DNA of 64,000 bases from assembly GCA_945897565.1 (NCBI GenBank), contig CAMDFN010000001.1:1-64000 (forward strand), given 5' to 3'. The translations under genes and the position numbers were made by a program. This stretch comes from Chryseobacterium gleum. Its GTDB lineage: Bacteria; Bacteroidota; Bacteroidia; Flavobacteriales_D; Crocinitomicaceae. Below the pieces are notes generated by a model that was not told where the DNA came from, ran no database searches, and saw nothing but the letters and a program-made list of their open reading frames with translations. Numbering within the stretch: the stretch's first letter is position 1; the number at the start of each line of letters is the position of its first letter. Positions 26,286 to 35,199 of the stretch are shown one piece after another.

Positions 26286-28231
26286 TCCTTTGTGTACAAC
26301 GCTTTCCATGCCGAATTGCGGGTAACACTATGGTAATTCGCTTTGGCTTCTTGGAAAATGTTGCGTCCTAACCTGAGCCCTTCCGGGCTTCTCGCCAATG
26401 CCTCATAAATGGGCAAAACAAACTTGCGGCGTCCAATTTTTTGCAAAAAGGCTTTTAATTGCGGTTCAATCGTAAAAATGTAGTCTGAATTTGCCGCCAA
26501 TACAAACCAATCACATAAGATCTCGCTATTATGGGTTTGGCTAAAATAAAATTGTTGGTCAAGCATCTTTAAACGTTTGGCATTTGTTTGGGGCTCAAGC
26601 GCCCGAATAAACAACTGCCATTCTTGAATGAGGTAATCGGTGTATTGCACTTGAATGCGCTGCTTGATGCGTTTGCGCTTGCCGTTTTTGCGGATCCATT
26701 TGTATTTGACAACGGGTTTAAATGGGTTTTCGCCTGAATTGAATGCTGTTGCAAACGTTTTGATTTGGTCCAATCTCGGGGCTGCAATTGCGACGCAATT
26801 TTGAGGCAAGCCAGGCTCGTAAATCCATTGGCGGTAATTGAAGTCAGTTCCGTTTTTGGCCAATAATTGCGCTTCTAAATATTCAATAAAGCGGTCAGCG
26901 GTAATGGTTTGAAACGCAAAATGTTTGAAATACTTTTTGAGAAAGAGATCGAGTTGGTTTCTGCCCACCGCAGCTTCTAATGTGCGAAAGAAAAACGCGC
27001 CTTTCACATAAGCGATATCAGACATCGCGATATCGGGGTCTCGGTTGACTAGGTCTAGGTGCAATTTACTATCTTGAATGGAGCTATCGGCAGCCATTTC
27101 GGCCAAAGTTTGTTGCAGCTCACCGAATTCAACCTGCGCTAAGATATCAGCGATTTCTTTACCCCGCAGCGCCTCCATGATGCGTTGTTCAAAATAGACG
27201 GTGGTGCCTTCATTGAGCCAGAGGTCGGACCAAGAGTGGTTGGTTACCAAATTGCCAGACCAGGAATGTGCCAATTCATGTGCCAAAACCGAGACCAAAC
27301 TTTTGTCGCCGGTGAGTAGCGTAGGATTGGCAAAGGTGAGCATTGGATTTTCCATGCCCCCAAATGGGAACGAATAAGGGAGTACCAATACATCGTAGCG
27401 CCCCCATTGATACGCGCCGTATAAATCTTCTGCCACGCGCATCATTTGTGGTAAGTCTTCGAACTCCTTAGCGCAGTCTGTCAAAAGCTCCTTTTCAGCA
27501 TAAACCCCGCAGTTTGCACCGAGGTCTTTGAAGGCGATGTCGCCGACTGCGAGTGCAATTAGATAACTTGGAATGGCTTTGTCCATTTCAAAATGATACA
27601 GACCGTTTTTGTGCAGGCTCGTTGGGTTCTTGGCACTCATGAGGGCTAAAAGGTCATTGGGTACCTTCACATCTGCACTGTAGGTAATGCGGTTGGAGGG
27701 TGAGTCTTGGATGGGAATCCAGGTGCGCGTTAAGATGGCCTGCCCTTGGGTGTAGAGAAAGGGTTTGGTTTTGGAACTCGTGAGGGTGGTGTCTAGCCAA
27801 TCAAGTGCCGCAGAAGCGTCGGTGGTTTGATAGTAGATATTGACATTAGTGCTTTTAGAACCCACATTGACCAATAAAGCTTGCCCGATAATACTGTCTT
27901 TGTCCATTGGCCCGATGGTGAAGTCGGTTTCTTTCTCTGCACCTTTTGGTCCTAGAGTTACTTTTTGAATCAAGAGCCCTTTGACGTCAAAAATAGCGGT
28001 ATCTGCACCGCGGTTCCGCATTTGATGTCTGGCTACGCCGTAAATTGTTTGGGCTACAAAATCTACCTCGAGATCGAGGTGGAGGTGTTGGGTGTTGATC
28101 TGTTCTAAATTGGCATAGCTGTGGTCGTCGTGAGGCCTTTGGCTGAGTTGTTCGGTGGCGGCGGGCTGTTTGTTGGGCGCGTCTGAGCAAGACCAAAGTA
28201 AAACGATAAAGAACAAGAGTAGCGCGCGCAT
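26282..28231 (-). CDS. M1 family zinc metallopeptidase (lipoprotein)
   Basis: 649 residues from ATG 28231; a TTG directly in front is also in frame. The signal peptide ends LLWSCSDAP, a lipobox, so the enzyme is membrane-tethered outside the cytoplasm. The zinc site HELAHSW...LWLNEGTTVYFE gives HExxHx18E, and GGMENPML is the M1 GxMEN exopeptidase motif. The C-terminal helical domain resembles leukotriene A4 hydrolase/aminopeptidases. It would trim peptides from the N-terminus. The ATG overlaps the stop of the upstream secreted protein by one base (TGATG). Confidence 0.93.
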   Translation of the reverse strand: MRALLLFFIVLLWSCSDAPNKQPAATEQLSQRPHDDHSYANLEQINTQHLHLDLEVDFVAQTIYGVARHQMRNRGADTAIFDVKGLLIQKVTLGPKGAEKETDFTIGPMDKDSIIGQALLVNVGSKSTNVNIYYQTTDASAALDWLDTTLTSSKTKPFLYTQGQAILTRTWIPIQDSPSNRITYSADVKVPNDLLALMSAKNPTSLHKNGLYHFEMDKAIPSYLIALAVGDIAFKDLGANCGVYAEKELLTDCAKEFEDLPQMMRVAEDLYGAYQWGRYDVLVLPYSFPFGGMENPMLTFANPTLLTGDKSLVSVLAHELAHSWSGNLVTNHSWSDLWLNEGTTVYFEQRIMEALRGKEIADILAQVEFGELQQTLAEMAADSSIQDSKLHLDLVNRDPDIAMSDIAYVKGAFFFRTLEAAVGRNQLDLFLKKYFKHFAFQTITADRFIEYLEAQLLAKNGTDFNYRQWIYEPGLPQNCVAIAAPRLDQIKTFATAFNSGENPFKPVVKYKWIRKNGKRKRIKQRIQVQYTDYLIQEWQLFIRALEPQTNAKRLKMLDQQFYFSQTHNSEILCDWFVLAANSDYIFTIEPQLKAFLQKIGRRKFVLPIYEALARSPEGLRLGRNIFQEAKANYHSVTRNSAWKALYTKD

Positions 28232-29808
28232 CAAGGATCAGTTTGAAGTCTAATATAGCCAAATTTTTCTTGCGGACCAAGTATGCCGTAGGTGTAAAGC
28301 CCTTTGTTTTTGATGTCAAACTCAAACGCTTTCGGAATCAGGAGTATGTTTTCGGTAGCGCGCTCGTGGCTAACTTGGCGCTGCAATTGCCCTGTTTGGA
28401 TGTCGATGCGCACCCAGGCACCCACATTTCTATTTTTGGACAAACTAAATGTAGCCACTTCCATTAAGTCCTTCTTAAAGCTGCCATTTTCATCGTAATT
28501 GGCTTGTGAATCATTGAAAATAAAGTTCAATGAAGTGCTGTCCATGAAGCTGGCATAGGAGCTGAAGGGGCCGTAGTCATTGATGCTGACTTGAATTTTC
28601 GGGATGCGCTGCTCCCAGCACAACTGGCCACCTGCATCAATACAAAAAGCAACGATATCGTTGTAGTAATAATAATTAGTGGTCATTCTTTGGCCGGTTT
28701 GGCTGTTGTAGGTGGTATTGGAGTAGACGTAGAATTTTTCTATAGAACCAATGTAGCTGCCGTCTTTGAGTGTGTAAATATCGCGAACTTCATAGCGCGA
28801 AAGCTGCGGTTCTTGGCCTCTGCGCTCCATGCGTTTTTGGATGCGCATTTGTTCATCTATTTCGTGTTCACTGAGCATGATTTCTACGCTCAATGGAATG
28901 AAGCCAACGGCCATAACGCTATCGGTGCTGAGGTTAATTTGTGCATTGAAAAAGCCGTCTTGTTTCTCGTTGGTATTGCTATTGCTGTAAATGCCAAATA
29001 GCGTGAGTTGGAAAGGGTATTGGGCGTTCATTACAAAATTGGAAATGCGCTTGCCTTGCAAATCAAAAGTGTAGTCTTTAATTCCTGCTTGATTTATTTG
29101 ATAGACGTGAAGGTTTTTAAAGGTTTTGCGCACGCGAATCCCTTGGTTCTCTACTGCACTCATTTCAATCACGCCAATAAAAAGATCGCCGTTGTCTGTG
29201 AGCAAGTAATCTTCGATGGAACTGAGGTTGGCGTCAAACGGGAGGTTGTATTCTCCACTACTCATCGCTTTCAAGTCCTGATCAAAGAGCTGGTAGCCAT
29301 AGGTGTCTACGCCATTGCGCTTGCCGGGTATTTGGTAATAGGCTGCAAAAAACGCCTGGTTGGGTGCTTCAATCAGCTTGAACGCCGGTTGTGCATTGGG
29401 GCGGGTGTCTGTATAGGTGAGTATTTCTGCTTCTTCGAGCACATTGAACTCCGCATCAAGCACCTTGACAAATAATTTCATTTCCTTGCCATCTCGGTCG
29501 GCAATAAATACAGCATGCCCATTTTTGAGGCGTATGGTTTGCTCATAATAGCCAAAACCTTCTGGGCTCACTGGCTTGATTTTGGTACTTGTAATGCTAT
29601 TGAGTTGCTCGTATTGCGTCAGTGTATAGGAGCTGCTGCCAAGCTGATTGCTTGCATGGATGGTCGAGAATTGTTGGTTTTCGGCCGGAAGAATACCAAT
29701 AAGTGCACCTTTACTGCGTTGAAGAGCACCCCATTCCCAGTTTAAGTTTTGAGCTTCTAGCATGAAGCAGAAAGCACAAAACAAAGAAATGAGCAGGCGC
29801 CGCAGCAT
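28231..29808 (-). CDS. Secreted hypothetical protein
   Basis: 525 residues with a clear signal peptide (MLRRLLISLFCAFCFMLEAQ). The body is rich in beta-strand-like alternation with recurring AFCIDAGGQLCWEQ, GFFNAQINLSTD and LKDGSYIGSIEKFYVYSN segments, suggesting a beta-propeller or similar beta fold, but no catalytic motif is seen. No T9SS tail or lipobox. It sits between purB (TAATG overlap upstream) and the M1 peptidase (TGATG overlap downstream), so the three are co-transcribed. Function unknown. Confidence 0.7.
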   Translation of the reverse strand: MLRRLLISLFCAFCFMLEAQNLNWEWGALQRSKGALIGILPAENQQFSTIHASNQLGSSSYTLTQYEQLNSITSTKIKPVSPEGFGYYEQTIRLKNGHAVFIADRDGKEMKLFVKVLDAEFNVLEEAEILTYTDTRPNAQPAFKLIEAPNQAFFAAYYQIPGKRNGVDTYGYQLFDQDLKAMSSGEYNLPFDANLSSIEDYLLTDNGDLFIGVIEMSAVENQGIRVRKTFKNLHVYQINQAGIKDYTFDLQGKRISNFVMNAQYPFQLTLFGIYSNSNTNEKQDGFFNAQINLSTDSVMAVGFIPLSVEIMLSEHEIDEQMRIQKRMERRGQEPQLSRYEVRDIYTLKDGSYIGSIEKFYVYSNTTYNSQTGQRMTTNYYYYNDIVAFCIDAGGQLCWEQRIPKIQVSINDYGPFSSYASFMDSTSLNFIFNDSQANYDENGSFKKDLMEVATFSLSKNRNVGAWVRIDIQTGQLQRQVSHERATENILLIPKAFEFDIKNKGLYTYGILGPQEKFGYIRLQTDP

Positions 29809-31163
29809 TAATTGACAAGTTGAACCCCGACGTAATTTTCAGGACTGATCAGTTTGAGCTCAAGCTTTAGTTGGTCTGAAACGGGTAATGCGTCGATGAA
29901 AGCATGTACACTTGCTTTGGTGACGCGTTCGTTTTTGCGCGTAAGGCCTTTGAGTGCTTCGTAGGGTTTGTCAAAGCCTTCGCGTCGCAAAATTGTTTGG
30001 ATGGCTTCGGCAACGACGGCCCAGTTTTGTTCGAGGTCTTGAGCTAATGCGTCTTGGTTGAGCAAGAGTTTGCCAAGTCCTTTGAGCGTAGCGCCAAAAG
30101 CAATAACGCTGTGCGCAAGTGGAACACCCACTACGCGCAATACAGTAGAGTCGGTGAGGTCGCGTTGGAGGCGAGAAACAGGAAGTTTGGCAGCCAAGTG
30201 CTCGTAAAGAGCGTTGGCTAAACCTACGTTGCCTTCTGAGTTTTCGAAATCGATGGGGTTCACCTTGTGAGGCATGGCTGAAGAACCAATTTCTCCTGCT
30301 TTGATTTGCTGCTTGAAGTAGTCCATGGAGATGTAGGTCCACATATCGCGATCTAGATCGAGGATGATATTGTTGATGCGCTTCATGCAGTCAAATATGG
30401 CTGCAAGTTGGTCGTAGTGCTCAATTTGGGTAGTGGTTTGGGAGCGATCCAAACCGAGGATGTCGTTGACGAAATGATTGCCAAAAGCCACCCAATTGGT
30501 GTGGGGGTAGGCCACAAAATGCGCATTGAAATTGCCAGTTGCACCTCCAAATTTGGCGGGCAGCTTGAGTGTTTTGAGGTGTGCAATTTGCTTGGCCAAA
30601 CGCTCTGCAAAAACTTGAATTTCTTTGCCCAAGCGCGTTGGAGAGGCGGGTTGGCCGTGGGTGCGCGCAAGCATCGGGATGTCTTTCCAGTCCTGGGAAA
30701 GCGCCACAAGTTTGTCTTGAACGGCTATCAATGACGGTAAGTAAACCGCTTCAATGCCTTCTTTTAACGAGAGCGGAATTGCGGTGTTATTGATGTCTTG
30801 GGAGGTGAGTCCGAAGTGAATGAACTCGAGGTAAGCGGCCAAACCAAGGCCTTGCATTTTTTCTTTGAGGAAGTATTCAACCGCCTTGACGTCGTGGTTG
30901 GTGGTTTGCTCCGTTTCTTTGATCCAAAGTGCGTCGGCTTGCGAGAAGTTGGTGTAAATGGCCCTGAGCGCAGGGTAGTGCCCTTTCGGAAAATCAGATA
31001 AATTGTAAATACCGCTTTCTACAAGAGCAATCAGGTATTCGACCTCAACTAAGACGCGGTAGCGAATGAGTCCGAATTCAGAAAAATAGGCTTGTAAGGG
31101 AGCGGTTTTGGATTGATAGCGACCATCTATCGGGGAGATCGCGGTAAGGGCGTTGAATTCCAT
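29808..31163 (-). CDS. purB: Adenylosuccinate lyase
   Basis: 451 residues from ATG 31163 (MEFNALTAISPIDGRYQSK). Member of the fumarase/aspartase superfamily cleaving SAICAR and adenylosuccinate in purine synthesis. The signature loop is GEIGSSAMPHKVNPIDFENSEGN... and the active-site ARTHGQPASPTRLGKE is present. TTNHDVKAVEYFLK is the substrate-binding block. Length and sequence fit the E. coli-like PurB subgroup. The stop overlaps the start of the downstream secreted protein. Confidence 0.97.
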   Translation of the reverse strand: MEFNALTAISPIDGRYQSKTAPLQAYFSEFGLIRYRVLVEVEYLIALVESGIYNLSDFPKGHYPALRAIYTNFSQADALWIKETEQTTNHDVKAVEYFLKEKMQGLGLAAYLEFIHFGLTSQDINNTAIPLSLKEGIEAVYLPSLIAVQDKLVALSQDWKDIPMLARTHGQPASPTRLGKEIQVFAERLAKQIAHLKTLKLPAKFGGATGNFNAHFVAYPHTNWVAFGNHFVNDILGLDRSQTTTQIEHYDQLAAIFDCMKRINNIILDLDRDMWTYISMDYFKQQIKAGEIGSSAMPHKVNPIDFENSEGNVGLANALYEHLAAKLPVSRLQRDLTDSTVLRVVGVPLAHSVIAFGATLKGLGKLLLNQDALAQDLEQNWAVVAEAIQTILRREGFDKPYEALKGLTRKNERVTKASVHAFIDALPVSDQLKLELKLISPENYVGVQLVN

Positions 31164-31228
31164 GTTGTATCTAAAGCACAAAGATACAACAAGTGTAAAA
31201 AATAGAAAAATGCAAAAGCGAATTATCG

Positions 31229-31236
31229 TAATTTTG
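31229..31236 (+). promoter_or_regulatory. -7 box adjacent to the ctaA start codon
   Basis: TAATTTTG (perfect TAnnTTTG) ends 4 nt before the ATG at 31241, again implying a leaderless or nearly leaderless transcript. Confidence 0.4.
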
Positions 31237-31240
31237 GTGC

Positions 31241-32254
31241 ATGCAAGTTTCTGGTCGTTTTTTGAAGTTTCAATGGGTGGTTCTTATCCTGATTTTTTTA
31301 GTGGTCTTTGCCGGAAGTTTTGTCCGGATGTCGGGCAGCGGAATGGGGTGTCCAGATTGGCCAAAGTGCTTTGGCAAGTGGGTTCCGCCCACCGAACTCA
31401 CCGAATTGCCCGAAGACTACCGCGAGGCTTACTTGCTCAAGCGTCAAAAAAAAGTAGAAAAGTTTTGTAAATTCCTCGACAAAATCGGCTTAGACGCCAC
31501 CGCTCAAAAAATCAAAAACGACCCAAGTGTTTATGTGGAAGAAGCTTTCAATGCCCGCAAAACCTGGATCGAATACATCAATAGGCTCGCTGGTTTTTTG
31601 GCTGGCAACGCCATGCTACTCGGTTTTGGCTGGCTTTTATTGTATTACCGCAAAAGAAAATGGCTCCTTTTAACTGCCCTCAATTTGGTCTTAATGGGCA
31701 TTGAAGCATGGTTTGGCTCTATTGTAGTGGCCACCAACCTCGTTCCCTGGACCATTACCGTTCACCTCTTTTTAGCCTTGGTTATCATTGGTTTACAACT
31801 CTATTTGATACACGAACTCACCAACAAAAAACGCCCAGACTTACCACAGCAAAAGTCTTTTTCGGTCTTGAGTTGGCTCATCCTATTGATTACCTTTTAC
31901 CAAATGTTTTTGGGTACCCAGGTGCGAGAGGCCATCGATGCTTTGGTCAAAAAAGGCTACTCTCGGGCCGAATGGATAGAGCAGCTTGGCATGCCGTTTT
32001 TTATCCACCGCAGTTTCAGTTGGTTGGTCCTGATTTTACTCACTTATTTGTTTTGGCAGAACCGCAAAGTTTGGCACTATGGCCGCATCAATGTCGCATT
32101 TTACGTCCTTTCGCTTGAACTTATAACGGGCGTGGCTTTAGCTTATGCCGATATGCCAGGTCTTGTTCAAACGGCTCATTTGGTTTTTGCCACGGTCTTA
32201 CTTTCGGTTTTGCTCTTGATGCGTTTTGATGCATATAGATACAAACTGAATTGA
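31241..32254 (+). CDS. ctaA: Heme A synthase, COX15/CtaA family
   Basis: 337 residues, inner-membrane enzyme oxidising heme O to heme A for cytochrome oxidase. The opening GSFVRMSGSGMGCPDWPKC carries the conserved RxSGSGxGCPDWP loop. Eight hydrophobic segments are visible, with heme-ligand histidines in the paired helices (for example TVHLFLALVIIGLQ and FFIHRSFSWLVLILL). The ~50-residue charged loop after the first helix (ELTELPEDYREAYLLKRQKK...) and the EEAFNARKTWIEYINRL helix are typical of the Bacteroidota type. The start was chosen at MQVSGRFLKFQW; no other cytochrome genes are adjacent. Confidence 0.93.
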   Translation: MQVSGRFLKFQWVVLILIFLVVFAGSFVRMSGSGMGCPDWPKCFGKWVPPTELTELPEDYREAYLLKRQKKVEKFCKFLDKIGLDATAQKIKNDPSVYVEEAFNARKTWIEYINRLAGFLAGNAMLLGFGWLLLYYRKRKWLLLTALNLVLMGIEAWFGSIVVATNLVPWTITVHLFLALVIIGLQLYLIHELTNKKRPDLPQQKSFSVLSWLILLITFYQMFLGTQVREAIDALVKKGYSRAEWIEQLGMPFFIHRSFSWLVLILLTYLFWQNRKVWHYGRINVAFYVLSLELITGVALAYADMPGLVQTAHLVFATVLLSVLLLMRFDAYRYKLN

Positions 32255-32400
32255 AATCCACCTCATTTTGTCGGCTGCAGTCGTTAGTGCTAAGAACCCA
32301 ACCGCATGCTTAGGTTTGAAGCCAAACATGAGGAGGCACTAGACGGCCAGCTTTTCTATATGTATAAAGGAGATTTAAAAAGGGTTGTGCTCAACGCGAA
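32255..32400. other. Gap between convergent ctaA and kelch genes
   Basis: 146 bases without a supported gene. An imperfect inverted match (CCACCTCAT near 32264, ATGAGGAGG near 32328) is too weak to call. No tRNA cloverleaf, T-run hairpin or ORF of note was found. Confidence 0.6.
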
Positions 32401-33582
32401 TTAACGCCAAAATGGACGGCATAAGTGCTGAAATTCAACAAAGTAAAGTCCAGAAGGAATTTGTTCCAACGAAATTACTTGTTGGGTTTGACTCACTTCC
32501 AGTGCTTGCAAGACCCTCCCTTGCACATCTCGGATCGTCAATTGCGCACCAATAAAAACGGGATTGATGCGAATAAGCAGCGAGGCATCTTGCAAATTGA
32601 TAGCTACTTCAAATAGCTCTTTTTCCGTGATTTGCGCTTCGGGGCTCAACGCAATACGCCAGGTTTCGTTGAGCCTTTCATTGGCTGCTATACCCGTACT
32701 GAAATGAAAATAATCGCTGCCAACAAAAGGCATACATCCTTTGCGCGCATTTCCAGAAAAAGGCAAAAGTTGTTCGATTTGAAAGGTGTTTAAATTAATT
32801 TTTTCCAAACTGCTTAACACATCATCATTGACATCTACGCCCCCAAAAACAAATAACAAAGAATCGTTTTGCGCATTGCCCAGATACATTCGGGTTCCGA
32901 GATCGACTTGAGCGCTAAAATTACTCCATTGGTCGTTTTGTGGATCATAGCGCCAAGTGTTTGCGTTCCATCCGGTTTGGCTGGCGTCGTTCGTGCGGCC
33001 GCAAGCCACAAAACCATTCGTTTGATTGGCAAAACCAATGCCGCGCCAAATGCCTGCAAACGGCAGGTTGCCTAGTTGCTCCCATTGGTTACTACTCAAA
33101 TGAAAGCACCACACTTCGTTGAGTATGCCTGATTCATTTCGACCGCCAACCCAATACAAATCTGAGCCAATGACAAAATGCTGCGCTCCTGCGCGGCCCG
33201 TTCCAGGAAATTCTGGCATGGGTTCCCAAGTATCGGTAAGCGGTGCATAGCGCCAAAAAGTTTTGAAGTAGTATCCGTTGCAGTTTTCACCACCCAAAAT
33301 ATAGCCCTGCTCTTGGTAACCGAAAGCGCTGGCATACTGCCGTTCTTGCCAAAGGGGTAAAGATGCTGCGGTGTTCCAAGTATTGTTATATGAATCGTAA
33401 ACGAAGAAGTCTCCGGTGCAGGCGAAATCGCTGCCGCGCCCAGTGCCGCAAAAATGCAGGCTCCCGATGCTAAATTGTGCGCCGTCGTCGCGGGCAATCC
33501 CAGGAAAAGCTGCTTGCTGCTGCCAAAATTGGCCCTTTACATCAATAGTCAGAAAGAGCAAAATCAAAAGTAAAACCCGCAT
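32401..33582 (-). CDS. Secreted kelch-repeat protein with T9SS-like C-terminus
   Basis: 393 residues. Signal peptide at 1-17 (MRVLLLILLFLTIDVKG). At least four kelch units follow, each with a W in the first strand and a GG pair later: DSYNNTWNTAASLP...ILGGEN, APLTDTWEPMPEFPG...WVGGRN, LSSNQWEQLGNLPF..., DPQNDQWSNFSA...FVFGGVD. These build a beta-propeller. The last ~60 residues (LLIRINPVFIGAQLTIRDVQGRVLQALE... IPSGLYFVEF) have the T9SS type A tail pattern, though the YPNP start is not canonical. It is probably displayed on or released from the cell surface. It lies just downstream of the PorP/SprF gene on the same strand. Confidence 0.85.
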   Translation of the reverse strand: MRVLLLILLFLTIDVKGQFWQQQAAFPGIARDDGAQFSIGSLHFCGTGRGSDFACTGDFFVYDSYNNTWNTAASLPLWQERQYASAFGYQEQGYILGGENCNGYYFKTFWRYAPLTDTWEPMPEFPGTGRAGAQHFVIGSDLYWVGGRNESGILNEVWCFHLSSNQWEQLGNLPFAGIWRGIGFANQTNGFVACGRTNDASQTGWNANTWRYDPQNDQWSNFSAQVDLGTRMYLGNAQNDSLLFVFGGVDVNDDVLSSLEKINLNTFQIEQLLPFSGNARKGCMPFVGSDYFHFSTGIAANERLNETWRIALSPEAQITEKELFEVAINLQDASLLIRINPVFIGAQLTIRDVQGRVLQALEVSQTQQVISLEQIPSGLYFVEFQHLCRPFWR

Positions 33583-33616
33583 GCGCTCTTAACGAAATAA
33601 TTCGATTTTTAGTATC

Positions 33617-34513
33617 CTAAAAGGCAGGTGTACCAGTAAAATGCGGTCTAGATGGGCGCTGCATCACCCGCCATTTGTAGTTGAGCTGGAGGCCGTATCG
33701 GAGGGTATTGCTGAGTAAGCTCGGTTGATTGAGGTTCAAACTGAGCATGATTTGATGTGCTCCTGAAATTTGCCGACCGTAGCCTAAATTGAATTGGCGG
33801 CGGGTGTAACCTAGCAAGAAATGATCTGTTTTTCGGAAATAACTCACAGAGGTATTGATGGATTGAACCCCTTCGAAGTACTCATAAAAAAGCGTGGCAT
33901 CAAGGCTTTGTAGGCTGTCTAGTTGAAATGATTTTTTAAGACCAACATGATAACTTGGGAGGTTAGTCAGGTAGAGAGGCTCTAAACTCCCGATGTCTAC
34001 TTTGGACGAATAAATAGCATTGACACCGCTAAAAAATTGCCAATTCTTGTACCTGAGTTGGAAGCCTAGATTTAAATCGGCCAATTGATATTTTTCTGTA
34101 AAGAACTCAATGACAGGTGAGCTTAAGCGATAAGCATTGTAATTGAGGCCAATTGCTGGTCTGATGCTCCAGTTTCTACTGAGTGTAAAATCACGGCCAA
34201 CACTTAAGCCGACAGTCGAAGTAGTTTGATATGAACAAAAACCAGCATAGGCGGAGTTCAAACCAAATTTCCATTTGCCCATACTTTGCTGAAAGCGCAG
34301 TGCAGCTTGGTAATTTGTACAATAGAGGGAGTTGAAACCGATATAAGAAAAATTGGTATTCAAGGAGCTGGCCTGGTAGCCATCTCCATGGACTTTCGCA
34401 TCTAAATGGTAGGCTGGATTTGTGAATTCGAGTTGGTCGGAGGCGTTACTCAGCTGAGCTATAGAGGCAAAGGGCAGTATGATAAGGAGAAGGAAAAAAG
34501 AATAGTTTTTCAT
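33617..34513 (-). CDS. PorP/SprF family outer-membrane protein (T9SS)
   Basis: 298 residues from ATG 34513 (MKNYSFFLLLIILPFASIAQLSNASDQLEF), with a signal peptide cleaved after about residue 18. The pattern of FTNPAYHLDAKVHGDGYQ, N-SYIGFNSLYCTNYQAALRF and long amphipathic strands ending in the terminal region is that of PorP/SprF proteins. These help T9SS present cargo with gliding-motility-type C-terminal domains. The signature opening in the family is N-PA near the mature N-terminus, seen here. The neighbouring kelch cargo at 32401 is a plausible partner. Confidence 0.8.
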   Translation of the reverse strand: MKNYSFFLLLIILPFASIAQLSNASDQLEFTNPAYHLDAKVHGDGYQASSLNTNFSYIGFNSLYCTNYQAALRFQQSMGKWKFGLNSAYAGFCSYQTTSTVGLSVGRDFTLSRNWSIRPAIGLNYNAYRLSSPVIEFFTEKYQLADLNLGFQLRYKNWQFFSGVNAIYSSKVDIGSLEPLYLTNLPSYHVGLKKSFQLDSLQSLDATLFYEYFEGVQSINTSVSYFRKTDHFLLGYTRRQFNLGYGRQISGAHQIMLSLNLNQPSLLSNTLRYGLQLNYKWRVMQRPSRPHFTGTPAF

Positions 34514-34635
34514 AGTGTTTGGTTTAAAATTGATTGAATAGATCTTGCCTAGTTGAGACAATTTTGAACATCCAAAAGTTACACTACACCTTTACCCGAC
34601 TTTTTACGTTACCTTAGGTTGTGCACAACGCCTAC

Positions 34636-35199
34636 ATGAATCCTGAACCTGACAAACAACTCCTTGTGGCCGCTCAAGCGGGCGAGCGAAGAGCCCAACT
34701 GGCTTTGTATGAGTTGTGTTATCCAGTTCTAATTTCAGCAGCAAGGCGCTATTACCACAATACCGACGAACAAATGACTGTAGTCAATAATGCATACGTC
34801 AAAGTCATTCTTCACCTTGAATCTTACCAAACGGGGCGCTTTTTGAGTTGGGTCAAGCGCATTATTTCCAACGAAATCATCGACGAATACCGCCGCAACA
34901 AACGCTATAACGAGCTCTATCGCTTCGATGCACCCGTAGAAGAGCGCGGCGCTCCAGACTTTCAGACCGATGTCATTTTTACCAACGAACAACTCCAAAA
35001 CCTACTATTGCAATTGAGCGAGTCTGCCCGGCTGGTGTTCAACCTCTTTGCCATCGAAGGTTACAGCCATAAAGAAATCGCCCAGCTCTTGGGTGTCACC
35101 GAAGAAACTTCTAAGTGGCACACCAAAATGGCGCGCAAAAAATTACGTGAATTAATCGAAACCACCCATGAAAAACCCAGTCAAAGATCCGTTGGATAA
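34636..35199 (+). CDS. ECF RNA polymerase sigma factor
   Basis: 187 residues from ATG 34636; a GTG at 34621 is an in-frame alternative. Region 2: ELCYPVLISAARRYYHNTDEQ... SWVKRIISNEIIDEYRRNKR. Region 4: ARLVFNLFAIEGYSHKEIAQLLGVTEETSKWHTKMARKKLR. The 3' end overlaps the start of the next gene by 32 nt, so sigma and partner are co-expressed. Its regulator is almost certainly the overlapping membrane protein. Confidence 0.9.
   Translation: MNPEPDKQLLVAAQAGERRAQLALYELCYPVLISAARRYYHNTDEQMTVVNNAYVKVILHLESYQTGRFLSWVKRIISNEIIDEYRRNKRYNELYRFDAPVEERGAPDFQTDVIFTNEQLQNLLLQLSESARLVFNLFAIEGYSHKEIAQLLGVTEETSKWHTKMARKKLRELIETTHEKPSQRSVG

Noticed and set aside
32255-32400. tRNA or small RNA gene in the ctaA-kelch gap
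   Set aside because: No cloverleaf, no T-run hairpin and only a weak imperfect inverted match.
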